Notes under the pieces: model-generated
What the model saw: only the letters and a program-made list of their open reading frames with translations
Database searches by the model: none
What the model was told of the DNA's origin: nothing
Shown: positions 14,067 to 28,290 of the stretch, piece after piece
Layout of the letters: the number at the start of each line of letters is the position of its first letter
How positions within the stretch are numbered: the first letter of the stretch is position 1
Translations under genes and position numbers: made by a program
Assembly: GCA_015039365.1 (NCBI GenBank)
Contig: WION01000003.1
Span: 1,364,001-1,428,000, forward strand
Source of the DNA: Amanita rubescens
Lineage: Eukaryota; Basidiomycota; Agaricomycetes; Agaricales; Amanitaceae
Length of the DNA: 64,000 nucleotides
Reading direction: 5' to 3'

Positions 14067-17000
14067 TCATTCAAATGTCGAAAAGCGTCTTTTCATCTCC
14101 ATATAATGTTCCATCTCGGTTTCACTCACACTTGGAACGAGATTCATTAAGGCCAAGTCAAAGTCCGCTTCGTTCACAACCACCAACAACTCTTCTTGTT
14201 TAGACATTTCGGCAAGGTAATATTGCGTCGTTATCGGAGTTCGGTCTTTCGTCACTTGCAAATTGAGCTCGTCTATTAGAATTAGCAAAAGGTCTGTCAA
14301 CCAATGTAGAGCAACGTACTGATTATCTCCTCAACCTCATTTGCTTTACGGGACATGGCCGCCAGTAAAGCATCAGAACACAGTGCATAGAAGTCAGCCC
14401 CTGTGTAGTTGAGCGGACATCTCTCTGCAACTCGATCAATCGAGAGTGCTGGATCCAAACGAAATTTTCTTGTCAATGCTTGCAAGATATGAACTTGTGC
14501 TTCGTGCGTATCGCTTATGCCAAGATACAACATTTTGTCAAAGCTGATCTTTTGTCAATAAGTATCATATATATATATCAAACGATGTCACTTGCCGTCC
14601 CGGTCGTAAGAGGGCGGGATCCAAGAGGTCCGGCCTATTTGTCGCCCCAATCACAAACACATTGCCCTTTGCACTAGACATGCCATCGAGTTCAGCTAAG
14701 AGCTGACTAACAATACGGTCCATTACACCCCCTGAATCACCATGGTAACCACGCTTAGGTGCAACAGAGTCAAGTTCATCAAAGAAGACAACACATGGCG
14801 AGGCGTCCCTTGCTCGCTGGAAAATTTTGCGAACATTTGCTTCTGATTCTCCAATGTACATGTTAAGTAACTCGGGTCCTTTAACGGATAGAAAGTTCAC
14901 AGAGAATGACGTGGCCACTGCTTTAGCAATCAAAGTTTTTCCTGTTCCCGGGGGTCCATAGAGGAGCAAGCCTGCCCAAATCATTATTCGATTATGAAGT
15001 TGTTCGAGTGGGATCTCCTTACCAGATCTTTTCTTCAAGCCATCCGCAAAAAGTTCTGGATGTTCTAACGGAAGTCGTATGGTATCCAATATATCTGCTT
15101 TGGCAGTAGTGAGGCCTCCAATGTCACTCCAAGAAACTTTGGGTATTTTAGGTGCTCCGAAATTCTCAGTATACGACACCCTGGACTTCTTTAGGGCTTG
15201 CTCAAAGTCAAGGGCCATCAAAGGAATTCCTGCCGTTGCCGCTGCCGTCTCCGAGATGGATCTGCAAGAGTCTCAATAGTAGTTATCTCAGTTGCGCTTA
15301 AAGGGACCTACATTGTAAAACAACGCGCAAGGGAAGACAGCTTGGCATTCGTCGCAAGATTACGAAGATCCGAGTGGACAAGGGCGGCTGTCTGCGCAGC
15401 TAAATCATCCAAAGGTACGTCGGGCAGGGTAGAGACATTCGTGAGTAAATCTTTCAGTATTTCTAGTCTTTCTTGTTCGCCTGGGGCCTAGAATTCGTTG
15501 TGGCGTTTAATCTAATACATAGGAAAGCACCGACCTTGCAACTAAACCTATGTTTGAAACAAGAAAGAATAGAGGAAGGTACCCGTTCTGGTTCACTTGT
15601 CATGCCAATAATCACGACAGGATGTCCAACAATTTTCCAATTTCCAGCTGCCTTCTCAAAACATTCTTGCAATATTGCCAACCATTTTGATCCTGCTTTA
15701 GCATGAAGCAAGCCATTGGAATACATGTGGTTCCCTACGCACCATCATTTTTAAGGTCTGTATTGTCGGCAGCATGACCTAGAGCTTCGACGTGTCGTAA
15801 GACGAGGATGCATGGGGCACAGCTAATGGCTTGCTCAAATCGAAGCCTAAGGGTACCTTCACTTTTAATATCAGTTTCACAAGTAATTTCGTAACAATTT
15901 AGCTGCAATAGGTAAATGCCTGCGTATAAATGCGTGCGGAATAATCACTAACCTCCATCAAGTGGATCCCTAGGTACTGTGCCATCCTTCTGGCAACCGA
16001 GAATTTACCGACCCCTCTGGACCCTTCGAATAATATCGACAAATAAAGATTGTAGTTCATGGCATTGCGAGTAAGGGCTGCTTGAACCAGCTCCATCACT
16101 TTGTCGTAAACTCCGTCAGGTGGTAAAGGAACCGACGGGCTGCGGTGAATCAACGCAGAATGAAGGTCATCCCGGATTCCTATGCAGATTGATCCCGTTG
16201 ATTACTGGAAAATAACCCAAACTCACCAGGTGTTCTATCGAGGCATGGAGTACGAGAGTTTTCAATCCCCTGTTGTATTACGCGGGTTACCGCGGGGTCA
16301 ACGCGACAGCCTAATTCTCCAGTTTTGCATTGAGCACAAATATTGTCAATGTCATCGGTAATATCCGAAGATCCGTCTTCGAGATCAATGTTCGTGATGC
16401 GGAAAAAAGCTACATCATTGGTTTGAAGTTCCATGGTCCGAAAGCTAAATGAGTTTTAAAAAGCGCTCATCGCGTTTTGGAATGACAGACTCATAATAAT
16501 CAATTCCTCCACCCATTAATTCATTCAATTGCTGGACGAGCTGGTCTTCACCAGTATCCAAGGATACGGTTATGGTATCACCATAATGTACCAGTCTTGG
16601 TCGAAATTCGAAATACTTCTTCAACGAGTGTAGGAAGAGATGCTGGTAGGCCTTATTGATGGTCGAAGGAGACGCTATGCGTGCAACCGTGATAGAACGG
16701 GCAGTAGGAACAGGGGGTTCAGGTCCCCCGAAGCAAACAGGGTGTAATGTTATCCGATTAGATGCTTTAGGGTGAAAATCTCCGTCAACTTGATCAAAGT
16801 AAAAATTGTGAAGCAAGGTAGGCGAGCCCACAATAACACCACTCAAAGATGATCAGTATGTATTGATTTAATAGTAATGCACTAGCATACGTTCTGTCAA
16901 CTATTTGGTCTTCGGCCTTAATGCGCACGAGCCTTTGCTTCAAACCATCTGAACTTCGCGCAAGTAACTAATAATGCTGATGACATGGGACTTTATGAAA

Positions 17001-17951
17001 TTGACGGTTATCCACGCACCCAGTCACCATCTAGCACACCAAGACCTACAAGGTCCAGCGTGCAAACATAGAATGTCGCGTCGTCGCCAATCCAGCTGAG
17101 ATACATGGACCATGGCCTCGGAAGGAACCAATTTGATGAGGCCGTTGACTCTGCGGGAGATCTTTTGAGACTGCTTTTCCACTCGTAAGGTGGCGTAGGT
17201 ACGCGTAGCATCGAGCTGCGAAGAAAGCCTTCATCGATTTCGACAAAATCAGAAGCGTTCGGTGTAGGCTTCGGCTCTGCGGTGCCCTCTGCTGAGCTCA
17301 TGGCTAGGGTAACCACGAAATTCGTAAATCCAGGTTCTACATAACCCTGAAGGACAGGCATTGACATGTCGAGGCGGTACAGATATTCCCGGTGTGGTAG
17401 TACTATCCCTGGCAATCTCAGCGAATATAGTGTGTAGTTAGCACCACAACGAAGAATTTTTTGATTGTTGGAAAACCACTCCGCTAGCGATGCCATTGAG
17501 ATCTTCGCTAGTTCATATGCGTGAATAGAAAAGGCGGTCATGAATACTTCTTGCAATGGGGCTGGGTCATGCATTGCTATCCGAACTGTGGAGTTACCAT
17601 GTCCGAAGACGTGTTTGTACGTGAGGGGCCATGATGACGGAACCACTATATTGTCTATCTGGAAAATAGTTCACATATCAAAAAGCAATGATTGGCAAGG
17701 CATACCTGATCGTCAGGTTCTGCCCAACATACAACTCTGTCGAAGGCGTTCTGCTGCAGTACCTTGACCTTGGAGGCAGGTTCTAGGCAGAGGCACAGTC
17801 GCCGTACGTTTCTTTCTTGTGAAAGTGAATTCCACAAATTTCTACCAATCAGAATATTGTCTTGCAGGTCTTCGCTGTCTTTTGAGTTCAGTGCATATTT
17901 CGAGATAACGAATGAATCGCGGTTATAGAAAAAGCTCATCATATTGGTCAC
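14067..17951 (-). CDS. PEX6: Peroxisomal biogenesis AAA ATPase PEX6
   Basis: Thirteen exons (minus): 17706..17951, 17020..17658, 16891..16967, 16491..16841, 16227..16444, 15953..16179, 15743..15902, 15535..15695, 15312..15487, 15023..15261, 14596..14971, 14320..14543 and 14067..14272, 1099 aa. The N-terminal half is the divergent N domain. The first AAA domain has a degenerate P-loop (E-G-S-R-G-V-G-K-F) and L-N-C-Y-E. The second has G-P-P-G-T-G-K-T, the PEX6-typical [12 protein letters not shown], Walker B F-F-D-E-L-D-S and [14 protein letters not shown]1-PEX6 extracts ubiquitinated PEX5 from the peroxisome membrane. The 51-nt intron 14972..15022 is in frame without stops, so retention would add 17 residues just before the P-loop. 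Intron 14544..14595 is GC-AG (GCAAGT). It shares a 78-bp promoter with GAR1. Confidence 0.95.
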
Positions 17952-18029
17952 TGGTCATCACAGTCACGCAGAAATAACCATCACAAGCAGTTTTCGTGGA
18001 TCTCCCAAATTATTCCATACTTGCTAAGT

Positions 18030-18754
18030 ATGAGCCGCGGCGGATTTAGGATGCCTGCTCGAGGTACTACACGTACAGGGTGGGGCGGAGACAAGAGAGG
18101 CCAACGTGTTACGGGTCCACCAGATCAGATTATTGGTGCGTTTCACGCGGACATTGAGTATCAATCGCATACCCAAAGTGTTTCAGAAATTGGAACGTTT
18201 GTTCATGCTGTCGAGGACGAAATGTTCTGTTCTTCTGTTCTGACCGACAGGGTACCGCATTTCAATGCTCCTGTGTACCTACAAAATAAGTCAATGATTG
18301 GTAAAGTCGACGAGATTCTCGGACCTATCAACGAAGTATACTTTTCAGTGAAAATGAACGACGGGATGGTTGCTAGCAGCTTTAAGAAAGGAGACACAGT
18401 CTACATTGGGGGAGATAAACTCCTTCCCATTGAACGCTTTTTGCCCAAGCCCAAAAAAATCTTAGTTGGTAGGTCGAAAATCTCTGATGTTTAACATTTT
18501 TCTTATATTTCATGCCACTATAAAACAGGTGGAGTCGCTAGTATGGTCTCTTATTCGTCAGTTTAATAGGTGTTTAATTTTGATTAGAGCGAGGGCGCGG
18601 GACAAACAGCGCCCGTGGTGGAAGGGGTCAAGGAAGTAGGGGTGGCATGCGCGGTGGTAGAGGTTTCACAAGAGGTTTCCCGAGTGATCGGAGCCGGGGT
18701 TGGATGCGTGGCCGGGGAGGAACTCGTGGCAGAGGCGGCTTTCGGGGCGCATAG
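18030..18754 (+). CDS. GAR1: H/ACA snoRNP protein GAR1
   Basis: Exons 18030..18135, 18187..18468, 18529..18540 and 18588..18754, 188 aa. GAR1 binds the pseudouridylating H/ACA RNPs in the nucleolus with Cbf5. Visible: an N-terminal RG-rich segment, the core domain with [26 protein letters not shown] and [12 protein letters not shown], and a C-terminal RGG-rich tail. The first intron (51 nt) is in frame, so it is easily missed. Exon 3 is a 12-nt microexon; skipping it also keeps the frame. The gene ends 30 bp from the convergent NSL1-like gene. Confidence 0.93.
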
Positions 18755-18784
18755 ACACCACCGACATGTGAATGGAACATTACT

Positions 18785-19578
18785 TCACAACTTGTGAGCC
18801 CTTATATCTGCTGCAGCAACCTTGGCTCTTTCGGCGCGGCGGCATTGTTCAGGTAGTAGCTACAGGCAGCACTATGAGTTTAGTTATGCCATCATCATCG
18901 GATTCTTACCTGATCGAGTTCATCGACCAGAGCGGCAAGTTCCTGGGTATAAGTCTCTGGCGTGAATGTCAGCTGCAGGAACAGTATGGTTTCAAATTAT
19001 TAAACCTTTGCACGTCCAATTATCAGATGCAACTAGCTCACGCATCTGCACGTCTGATGGAGTATGGTTCTCGAACACCTGGTGTTCTTCAATCATTTCT
19101 GCAAGCTCCATCGCAACCTCTTCTGGACGCTTTCTTCTTGCTGTCGGCGATGCGTTTTAACCATTGCATTCGTGTATCTGCGAGGGACCATATGCGCCTG
19201 TCCAGCGCTTCATCAAATAGTTCTGTGTGCATGTCAGATCGCAGGAAATTCGTAGCATGGAGTTAATTGAGTGCATACCACATTGATTATCATCCAATTG
19301 TCCGTAAGGTTGTCCGTTGATACGCAAATTAGGTTGCGCAGTTGTCAAAGTCTGGTCAATGAACTTGTGGAAGGTAACTACAGGCGTTATGGGCAGAGAA
19401 GAAGAGGTAGTACCCGAAGTACGTGGGCGTGCAGTGAATTCCCCTCATTTGCAAGGCTGCTGGTGTTAATGTCTTCTTCGAAGCGTTGCAGTACAGTCTT
19501 TTTGTAGCCAGATTCTAAGCATTGCCAGTTTTGAGCATTCTCGATGGATATACGTGGTATATCCTCGCGAGTATCCAT
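18785..19578 (-). CDS. Kinetochore protein NSL1/MIS14-like (MIND complex), with an apparent frameshift
   Basis: Exons (minus) about 19414..19578, 19279..19363, ~19034..19222, 18910..18972 and 18785..18859. The pattern F-I-D-Q-T-L, then P-N-L-R-I-N-G-Q-P-Y, then F-D-E-A-L-D-R-R-I-W-S-L, then R-P-E-E-V-A-M-E-L-A-E-M-I-E, matches the Mis14/Nsl1 family, a rod-like MIND subunit linking centromere and microtubule-binding proteins. Between R-I-A-D and R-P-E-E-V, in a purine run near 19,128-19,136, the frame must move by one base and no acceptable intron explains it. The junction before exon 4 is also uncertain (donor GTTGCA or further upstream). The gene is either newly damaged or the assembly has an indel. 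Family call moderate. Confidence 0.6.
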
Positions 19579-19624
19579 GGTCAGATCAATACCTACAAAT
19601 TACATAAATACAACATGTTTCCGC

Positions 19625-20593
19625 TTATTTGCCCTTCCTCTTTACTTTGATGCCTAATACTGCTTTACTGTCCACCTTGGGCTTCTTAAATGACTGGCTA
19701 ACTTTCGCATCAATCAGTGCCCGGGCTGACTCGGGTAGGAGACTATGCAGTGGGGGCTCCTCTTCTTCTGCTTTGCGTTTCACTGTTACGAATACGGATG
19801 GGCTATCATTATCGGGAGTTGCAGTTGCCACTCGAGAGAAAACCTCTCTGACACGCTTTTCGTCTTCGTCTTCCAGCCTTTTCTGTTCGGCATTCTCCTC
19901 GCTCTCAATTTCCTCCTTACTTATACGGGCTATTAAGTCAATCGTTTGGCCGACGCGTTCGATTCTAGCATTCTTTGCGCGGATGTCCTGAAGCGCATCC
20001 AGTATATCCATTTCGCGCTTCGAGTCGATCGTGCGATTTTCAAGTACTTTCATTGGGTTGTTCTCCTCCTCTTCTAGTTTTGCCAACCTATCTTCCTCTT
20101 CGACAATTTTCTCTTCCCTCCAAGGTTCAAAATTCCTTGATGCTCCGTGCTCAGCTGCATAGTCGGTGTTTTTTGGATCAGTCTTGAAAGTGATTTCTGC
20201 TGAACACAAGGTACTGCGTATGGTCAATTTATTCCGTACGGCAGACGGGTGTATCCTCACCATTTGATGTAAAACCTGAAAATCTTAATTCCGTAGTAAT
20301 CTTCCCCCTCGACAGTCTCTTTTCTGGCATTAAATTTCTTGCCTTTATATATGTATTCCCCACATGTGTTGCATCTCCTAAAGAAAGTCGATCAACAAAG
20401 TCCTCAGGGAGCACAAGTAAGACGGACATTGAAAACGGTGCCATCAATCGAACAACTTGTTGAGAGTTTTTGGGCTGTTTTCGGCGAGGAATAAGGTCCG
20501 GATCGAAATCAGGAGGGAAATATTTGTTGAGAACTGTAGAGTGTTCATATTGGCTATGCTAGAGGAGCATTGCATACCTTTGCGTTCAGACAT
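19625..20593 (-). CDS. YJU2: Splicing factor YJU2 (CWC16/CCDC94 family)
   Basis: Exons (minus) 20578..20593, 20428..20533, 20261..20377 and 19625..20213, 275 aa. Starts [17 protein letters not shown]. It has the family block [19 protein letters not shown], with two CxxC pairs (C-N-T-C and C-T-L-C) that bind zinc, then [12 protein letters not shown] and a Glu/Lys/Arg-rich helical tail ending in basic residues. Yju2 acts at the first splicing step with the NTC. Exon 1 is only 16 nt. The C-x-L-C second pair differs from the usual C-x-R-C but keeps both cysteines. It shares a 92-bp divergent promoter with DHX35. Confidence 0.94.
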
Positions 20594-20685
20594 GGTGAAC
20601 GAGAAGTGCTTGGTGAGTAAGAGTCACGACGTCACGCAACATTTAAGCCACACTGAGAATCAGATAGCCCTAGCCCTTTCGTTAT

Positions 20686-23438
<2,753 letters not shown>

Positions 23439-24368
23439 CTTATGTATAATGTAGGTTACTTGAATTTGGCCATGTTGCTACAAAATAGCCCCAAAACAGT
23501 ACAGAATTCATAGTTTTGATTGGTGTCTGCTCTCAAGAATGAGCCTCTGATATAAGTGTAGCATGCATAAGAGTTGAGGACATTGATGTTTAAGGCATCT
23601 TATGTTTTTTTCCATACATCATGGGTCAGCTGGATGGACCAGCAGTGTCTACCAGTGCATCAGGTCAATCAAGGTTGCACACTGTACTGTCTGACAGGTA
23701 TGGCTGTATAATTAATGGTTGATGGGAATGGCTTGACTGTCCAATGTCCATAGTGTTTTGAGCAAGTAGGACTCTAACAGAAAGAATGAATAGGAAGATG
23801 TCCCCATGTTCAGTGTGCCAGGGTCAGCAGATGGGCATAGGAATGCCAATCCATCCTATAACAGAGGGTTGCAACTTGCAAGTGGTACTACTACTTGCTA
23901 GGCTCACTCTTTGCCCCATTCCAGAGACTTCCCAGGCCACCATCCAACACTGTTATGAATGAACTGTACTATATTGTAGATGACTCATTTGTACTAGTAT
24001 TTCTGTATAGCCCCCCATTACTTTTTCTTGCTTGCTATGACTCATGTCAAACATTACCTATGATTCACTAGTACCAATATGTGACTCATATGGTATGAGG
24101 AGTCATACCATACATCAGGAACTATGCCAAAAAACTGATTCAAATTGTTGGTGTGTGATTGCATTTCAGACTTGTTGTCTGGTTGTCTGATTGCTTGACT
24201 AGTGCTGGAACACTGGTTGTCTGGTTGTCTCATTGTCTGACGGCATCTGATGTGTCTGACCAACACTGAGATATCTGTCTGATTGTCTGACAACAATCAG
24301 ATGTCATCAGTTAAAATCAGACACCATCAGATTCTCTCAGACAACCAGACAGCCAGGCAACCAGTGTT
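23439..24368. other. CpG-free repeat relic at the gene/repeat boundary
   Basis: No gene is recognisable. From about 23,268 (inside the end of DHX35) to 24,240 not one CG dinucleotide occurs, while TG and CA are abundant. This is what long-term cytosine methylation and deamination leave behind. From about 24,160 to 24,360 the DNA is built from TGTCTGA/TCAGACA units in both orientations and resembles a decayed relative of the 306-bp fold-back element found at 28,496 and 59,129. Confidence 0.6.
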
Positions 24369-24832
24369 TGTTATGAACTCGTTAATCTCAACCTAAGTTG
24401 CAACAGCAACCTAAATCACAATTACAAGTTTAAGTCAAACGTTGATGAGATACAAGTTCAATATTAAGTTAAGTCATTGACTTAATATCTGAGGACGATT
24501 GTGGTTGACGAGTTAAGAGTAAGGTTATATTGCCAGATGACAATAGTAAACAGCTAAGTCAAACTTAGGGTTCAACTCTAGAATACATGCGGTACTTATA
24601 CTAGCAAGTACAATGAGATGTACTAATTAATGTATAAAGGACCAAAGGTAAGTACGAAAGTAAGTATAAAGACGGCGTCATATGTGGAACAAGGAATGGT
24701 ATAAGTAAGTAAATGAGCTTGTCCATATGAATTGAGCATAAGGGGGACAACAAGTAAGGTAGGCATAAAGAAAATAAACATGTCTGACGTGTCATGTAAG
24801 CATAATGCGGGAGTCCGTACCATGTTGTAACA
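24369..24832 (-). repeat. LTR of the gypsy-1 family, diverged copy (3' LTR)
   Basis: It begins TGTTATGAAC and ends TTGTAACA, and aligns along its whole length with the LTRs at 41,776 and 49,454 with many transitions. A GTAGGGGAGAGCTAG polypurine tract precedes it (read on the minus strand), as in gypsy-1. Only the 3' end of an element remains. Confidence 0.85.
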
Positions 24833-25385
24833 CTAGCTCTCCCCTACGTTGTTGACCACAACAACAAATCATTCAAGTATTCATGTTGTGCTTGGTGTCA
24901 TTGTCATGGTCGTAACTGTAACCATAACCATCTAAGTCTCCTCAGGCATCATAGTTGGTGTAGTCGCATTGTCATCCGTTGACACAACAGTTGCACTGAT
25001 TGGAGCTGTGTTTCTCCCATCCAGTCAGGAAGCATCGTTGTTCTTCTTCCTTCTTCTCTGCGCGTGTAAGGCGGCGGCAGTGGGGATTTGTGGTAGCTCG
25101 AGTATGTCCTTGTGTCTGAGTGGAAGGACCAGGCACTGGATCATGTTGGTGCATGGTAGTGTGTGGAGGTAGAGTAGACACAGGAGGAATTGTAACAGCA
25201 AGATGATGATCCTCAGAGGCATGTTTGCCTCGGCAGTGGATACAGCGGTTGTAGCGATGAGGATGCTGATGGGTGGCATTGGTCATACTGCGGGTCGTAG
25301 GTCGTCGAGGACTCATCAGCAAAATCCTGGATTTGCTTATGTGCTTAGGCACTTGAAATGCCTTTTTTGCCTTAGCGACCAACAT
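24833..25385 (-). pseudogene. Truncated C-terminal part of gypsy-1 family ORF3
   Basis: The frame (about 24,969-25,385, minus) matches the last ~135 residues of ORF3 of gypsy-1, including T-R-S-M-T-N-A, the finger C-I-H-C-R-G-K-H-A-S-E-D-H-H, and P-G-P-S-T. It ends earlier and differs at many positions. The rest of the element is missing to the right, so this is a 5'-truncated or deleted copy adjoining its own 3' LTR. Confidence 0.8.
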
Positions 25386-26668
25386 GCATAAGACACCAGG
25401 CTATATTATAAGTCCATTAAGACCATTGATAATGTTCACCTCCACCTCAAGGTGCTAAGTGCATAAGTCCTCAGTACATTTGGCACATCAAAAAGTGAAA
25501 ATTGCGAATATCTCTTGAACTAAGCCATATTTGGCAATTCTAAAATTAGATTTGACATTTTTGGCATTGTGGGCACCTTTTTTGCCGATTTAAGTCACGT
25601 GATCTGCTTACATAATACAAAACACGTGACATGGTCCGTGCGCCAACCCCCCAGGTATATAAGGAGGGCCTTTATTTCATATCCCCCCCCTGTCTCTGCT
25701 TTTTCCTAAGTTCATATAAGTACTACTAATACTAGTAATAAGTAGAATAAGTAGAATAAGTAGAAAGTTAGAGATAAGCAAAAATAAGTATGACATAAAT
25801 GGAATTATTTTTTTGCCATTTCTTTTGTTTTCTAAGGAGTGAACAAGGCAACTCAAAAAGTCCAAAAGTCCACTATGGGTGAAGCAATGTTTAAAATGGC
25901 ATGGGACACGCCAGCCGAACAATGAGCTAATCAAGTCCCACGCCCACCCCCAGCCAGTGCGTCACATCATGCACAATCTGATCTTCACGATCGTCCGACC
26001 CTGCAATGTTGTCCCTGGCCAGCTCGCTCGCTTGCGATTTCCAGTCCAAACCGCGAACGAAAGCTGGGAAATAGGAAGGTGAGCATCGTTCTGAGATGCA
26101 ATTAGTAAGCAGGCAGAGAGGAGGGGGCTGGGGGAGGAGGAGGAGGGCGTGCAACGACCAGAAGGTGAGTACCGCACGCCAGCTTGTCCCTGCCCCTCGA
26201 CTAACCCTTTCTTAGCCGTTCTCGAATGCTGGCACCCACGCCCGCTCAGCCTCAGCCCAATCCCCCCGTGGCCGTGCATTCCCATTGGCTGGTCCAGCCC
26301 GGACGCCACCACCCTGGCCGACCGGCATGTCCCATAACGCGTGAGAGGGTTTAGAAGCCCTTGGGACACGCTATTTCTTGCAGGGAGGGCCCTGGCGCCC
26401 CCCTTGCAGCGTGTCCCATGCAAAAATAAGGCTTAAGGCAGCGTTGGGACACGCTGCCATGGCTGGCCTCGCTCTGTGGCCCCCTCCCCAAGCTCGCGCG
26501 GCTCAGTTTGCGGCTGCCAGGGCTCACACGCCATGCATAAGCTGCCTGGGAGGCATGATTGGGCATGTCAGCAAGCCCTCTGGGGCGAGATCTGGCCTTG
26601 GGCAGTCTCTCCCTCCCCTTCTCTCCCTCTCCCCTTCCCTTTCCTGTCTTTAAAACTGTACTGATGAT
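25386..26668. other. Unassigned repeat-like DNA
   Basis: No protein family is recognisable. Around 25,598-25,665 two CACGTG boxes flank an AT-rich stretch and are followed by TATATAAGG, which looks like a relic promoter. A GTAGAATAA-type run lies at 25,738-25,765. Between about 26,290 and 26,460 the motif GGGACACGCT occurs in both orientations (near 26,364, 26,408 and 26,446). A C/T-rich tract (CTCCCTCTCCCC) lies at 26,600-26,645. All are probably remnants of mobile elements. Confidence 0.4.
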
Positions 26669-27604
26669 TTATTCCTCCCAGTTACATTGTCCAACACACA
26701 CAATTATATAAATTAGCTGTACGAGTCCCATGGCTTCGTTTAGCGGGGACAGAGAAACTCGTCTTGGATTTGGGGATCTTCCTCTGTAAGATCCCGATAA
26801 TGTTGATCTCCTGTCCCATCTGAACTCGGAGATCAAGTCTGCTAGCAACGAGTTGCTTTGTTCTATTCTGTGGGCAATTTGAGAGAGCTGTTCTTTGCTT
26901 TCTCGTTGTCCTTCTAATATGGAGGCTTGAGTCTCTTCGAGCCTCCTGTTAGTCGCATCGCCCGGCTGTGGGTAAGGGTAAAACTGAGTATTGTGAGGTG
27001 AGGGTTCCCCCAGCCGACGACTGGTTTGCGGGAACCCGAGTCCGACAGGCCTTTGGATTTGTGGAACATACTCAAGCCGAGTGTCTTCATGTCTTTTAAA
27101 TGAGCCGGCATATCTGTCTTCTTTTGCGGGAGAAGCTAGCTCTGCTACCTCCCTTTCATCACTTATCGATTCAGGGCCTCCCGTACGTATAGCCATGGGA
27201 GGCTGGATGTCTAACGGAGATAGCTGTGCTGTCTCCTGGGTTACTGGCGAATTCAGACTTATGATGTTGTAGGTGTTACCGGACTCAACGTCTAAACCAG
27301 GTTGTCTGGGACTTAACGAAGATAGTCCCATGGTATTGTGAACTGGAGGGGACAACGGAATTGTCCCCGGTACTCGTCCTTTCCCTTTGGGTGACTGTGC
27401 TGCAACTTTGGCATGGGAAGCAGCGTGGGTGGTGCTTACAGTTCTCATCATGACCTTACTGGTATCCCTAGTGTTACTAGGATTACCTAAGTTCGCGATA
27501 CTCGCTGAACGTTGAATTATATGGGGCGAGCTCCTGGCTGATGCCAAGGGGGAGCTCGAGGTGGCTTGTTGCTTGGTTTTTCTTTTGCCTGGCCCTGACG
27601 CCAT
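26669..27604 (-). CDS. Hypothetical protein, possibly the first ORF (gag-like) of a truncated LTR element
   Basis: A 311-codon frame from an ATG at 27604. The first ~200 residues are low complexity (Ser, Pro, Thr, Lys). From about 215 to 275 there is a helical segment (Q-A-S-I-L-E-G-Q-R-E-S-K-E-Q-L-S-Q-I-A-H-R-I-E) followed by a Ser/Arg-rich S-Y-R-G-R-S-P-N-P-R-R. The final ~20 residues are unlike the rest, so the frame may run across a junction. No zinc knuckle or enzyme motif is seen. The position 137 bp inside a possible LTR suggests a gag-like ORF; this is inference. Confidence 0.35.
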   Translation of the reverse strand: MASGPGKRKTKQQATSSSPLASARSSPHIIQRSASIANLGNPSNTRDTSKVMMRTVSTTHAASHAKVAAQSPKGKGRVPGTIPLSPPVHNTMGLSSLSPRQPGLDVESGNTYNIISLNSPVTQETAQLSPLDIQPPMAIRTGGPESISDEREVAELASPAKEDRYAGSFKRHEDTRLEYVPQIQRPVGLGFPQTSRRLGEPSPHNTQFYPYPQPGDATNRRLEETQASILEGQRESKEQLSQIAHRIEQSNSLLADLISEFRWDRRSTLSGSYRGRSPNPRRVSLSPLNEAMGLVQLIYIIVCVGQCNWEE

Positions 27605-27741
27605 CGCGTCGTTTATAATATGTTGGGTTTTTGTTTATATATATAGGTTTTTGAAGGGTTTTTGTATTAATTTCGGTAGTTTTTGTGTTTGAAAGTTTAT
27701 TGGTTCGAATATTGCTCCACACTTGTGGAAGTGCAAAAAAG

Positions 27742-28201
27742 TGTAATGTTTACTATGACGGAACCAGGGGATGGTTCCGGGAATGTTCGCACCTTGCGCC
27801 TTGCACTGGATCAATGTCTATTGAGACCGTGCGGGTGCATGTATGGTGAGTACAAGTTAAGTAAAAGTGAACTGTGACTACGTGACTAGCGCATATGGTA
27901 TACTGCGTGACTACCTACTATAAAAGGAAACTATATACGGGGGATAATGAGGGAGCTAGGATTAGCTCCCGTCCTAGGGTATCTTGAATATATAAGCCTC
28001 CGAATGACCCGTTACACACCTTATCATCCAATAGGATAAGGTCCGTAGATAGCATAGTTTACACTTATTTGTATCTCAGACAATATACATATAAGGAGGG
28101 ACAATTCGACGTTCCCTCCTAACTTCTAACTCTCATCTTCACATCTTATAGTTGAGCCTCAGCTCCTATAAAGTCCTTCAAACCAACCTCCTACCTTCAC
28201 A
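27742..28201 (-). repeat. Candidate lone LTR (TGTAATG...CTTCACA)
   Basis: A 460-bp stretch bounded by TG and CA, containing TATATAA at about 27,987 and followed (minus strand) by CACTTCCACAAGTGTGGAGC, a plausible primer-binding region, and then the ORF at 27,604. No partner LTR is in the window, so the boundaries and even the orientation are tentative. Confidence 0.35.
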
Positions 28202-28290
28202 GTAAGTCGGTTCCTTACTCAGTACCATGCATGCTGCGTTGGACTCCATGATGAGGAGTATTCCAACTTCATCAATTTGATTAAAAAGAA

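Noticed and set aside
14972..15022. In-frame segment of PEX6 read as coding
   Set aside because: It has intron signals (GTAAGG...GGGCAG), is 51 nt, and separates residues that are adjacent in the family right before the P-loop.
24160..24360. Regularly repeated TGTCTGA/TCAGACA units resembling a CRISPR-like array
   Set aside because: Units are short, irregular and in both orientations; they form the arms of a fold-back transposon in a eukaryotic genome.
27742..28201. Full LTR element with the tyrosine-recombinase gene as its body
   Set aside because: The recombinase is not a retroelement enzyme of LTR elements of this type and no second LTR is present to the right.
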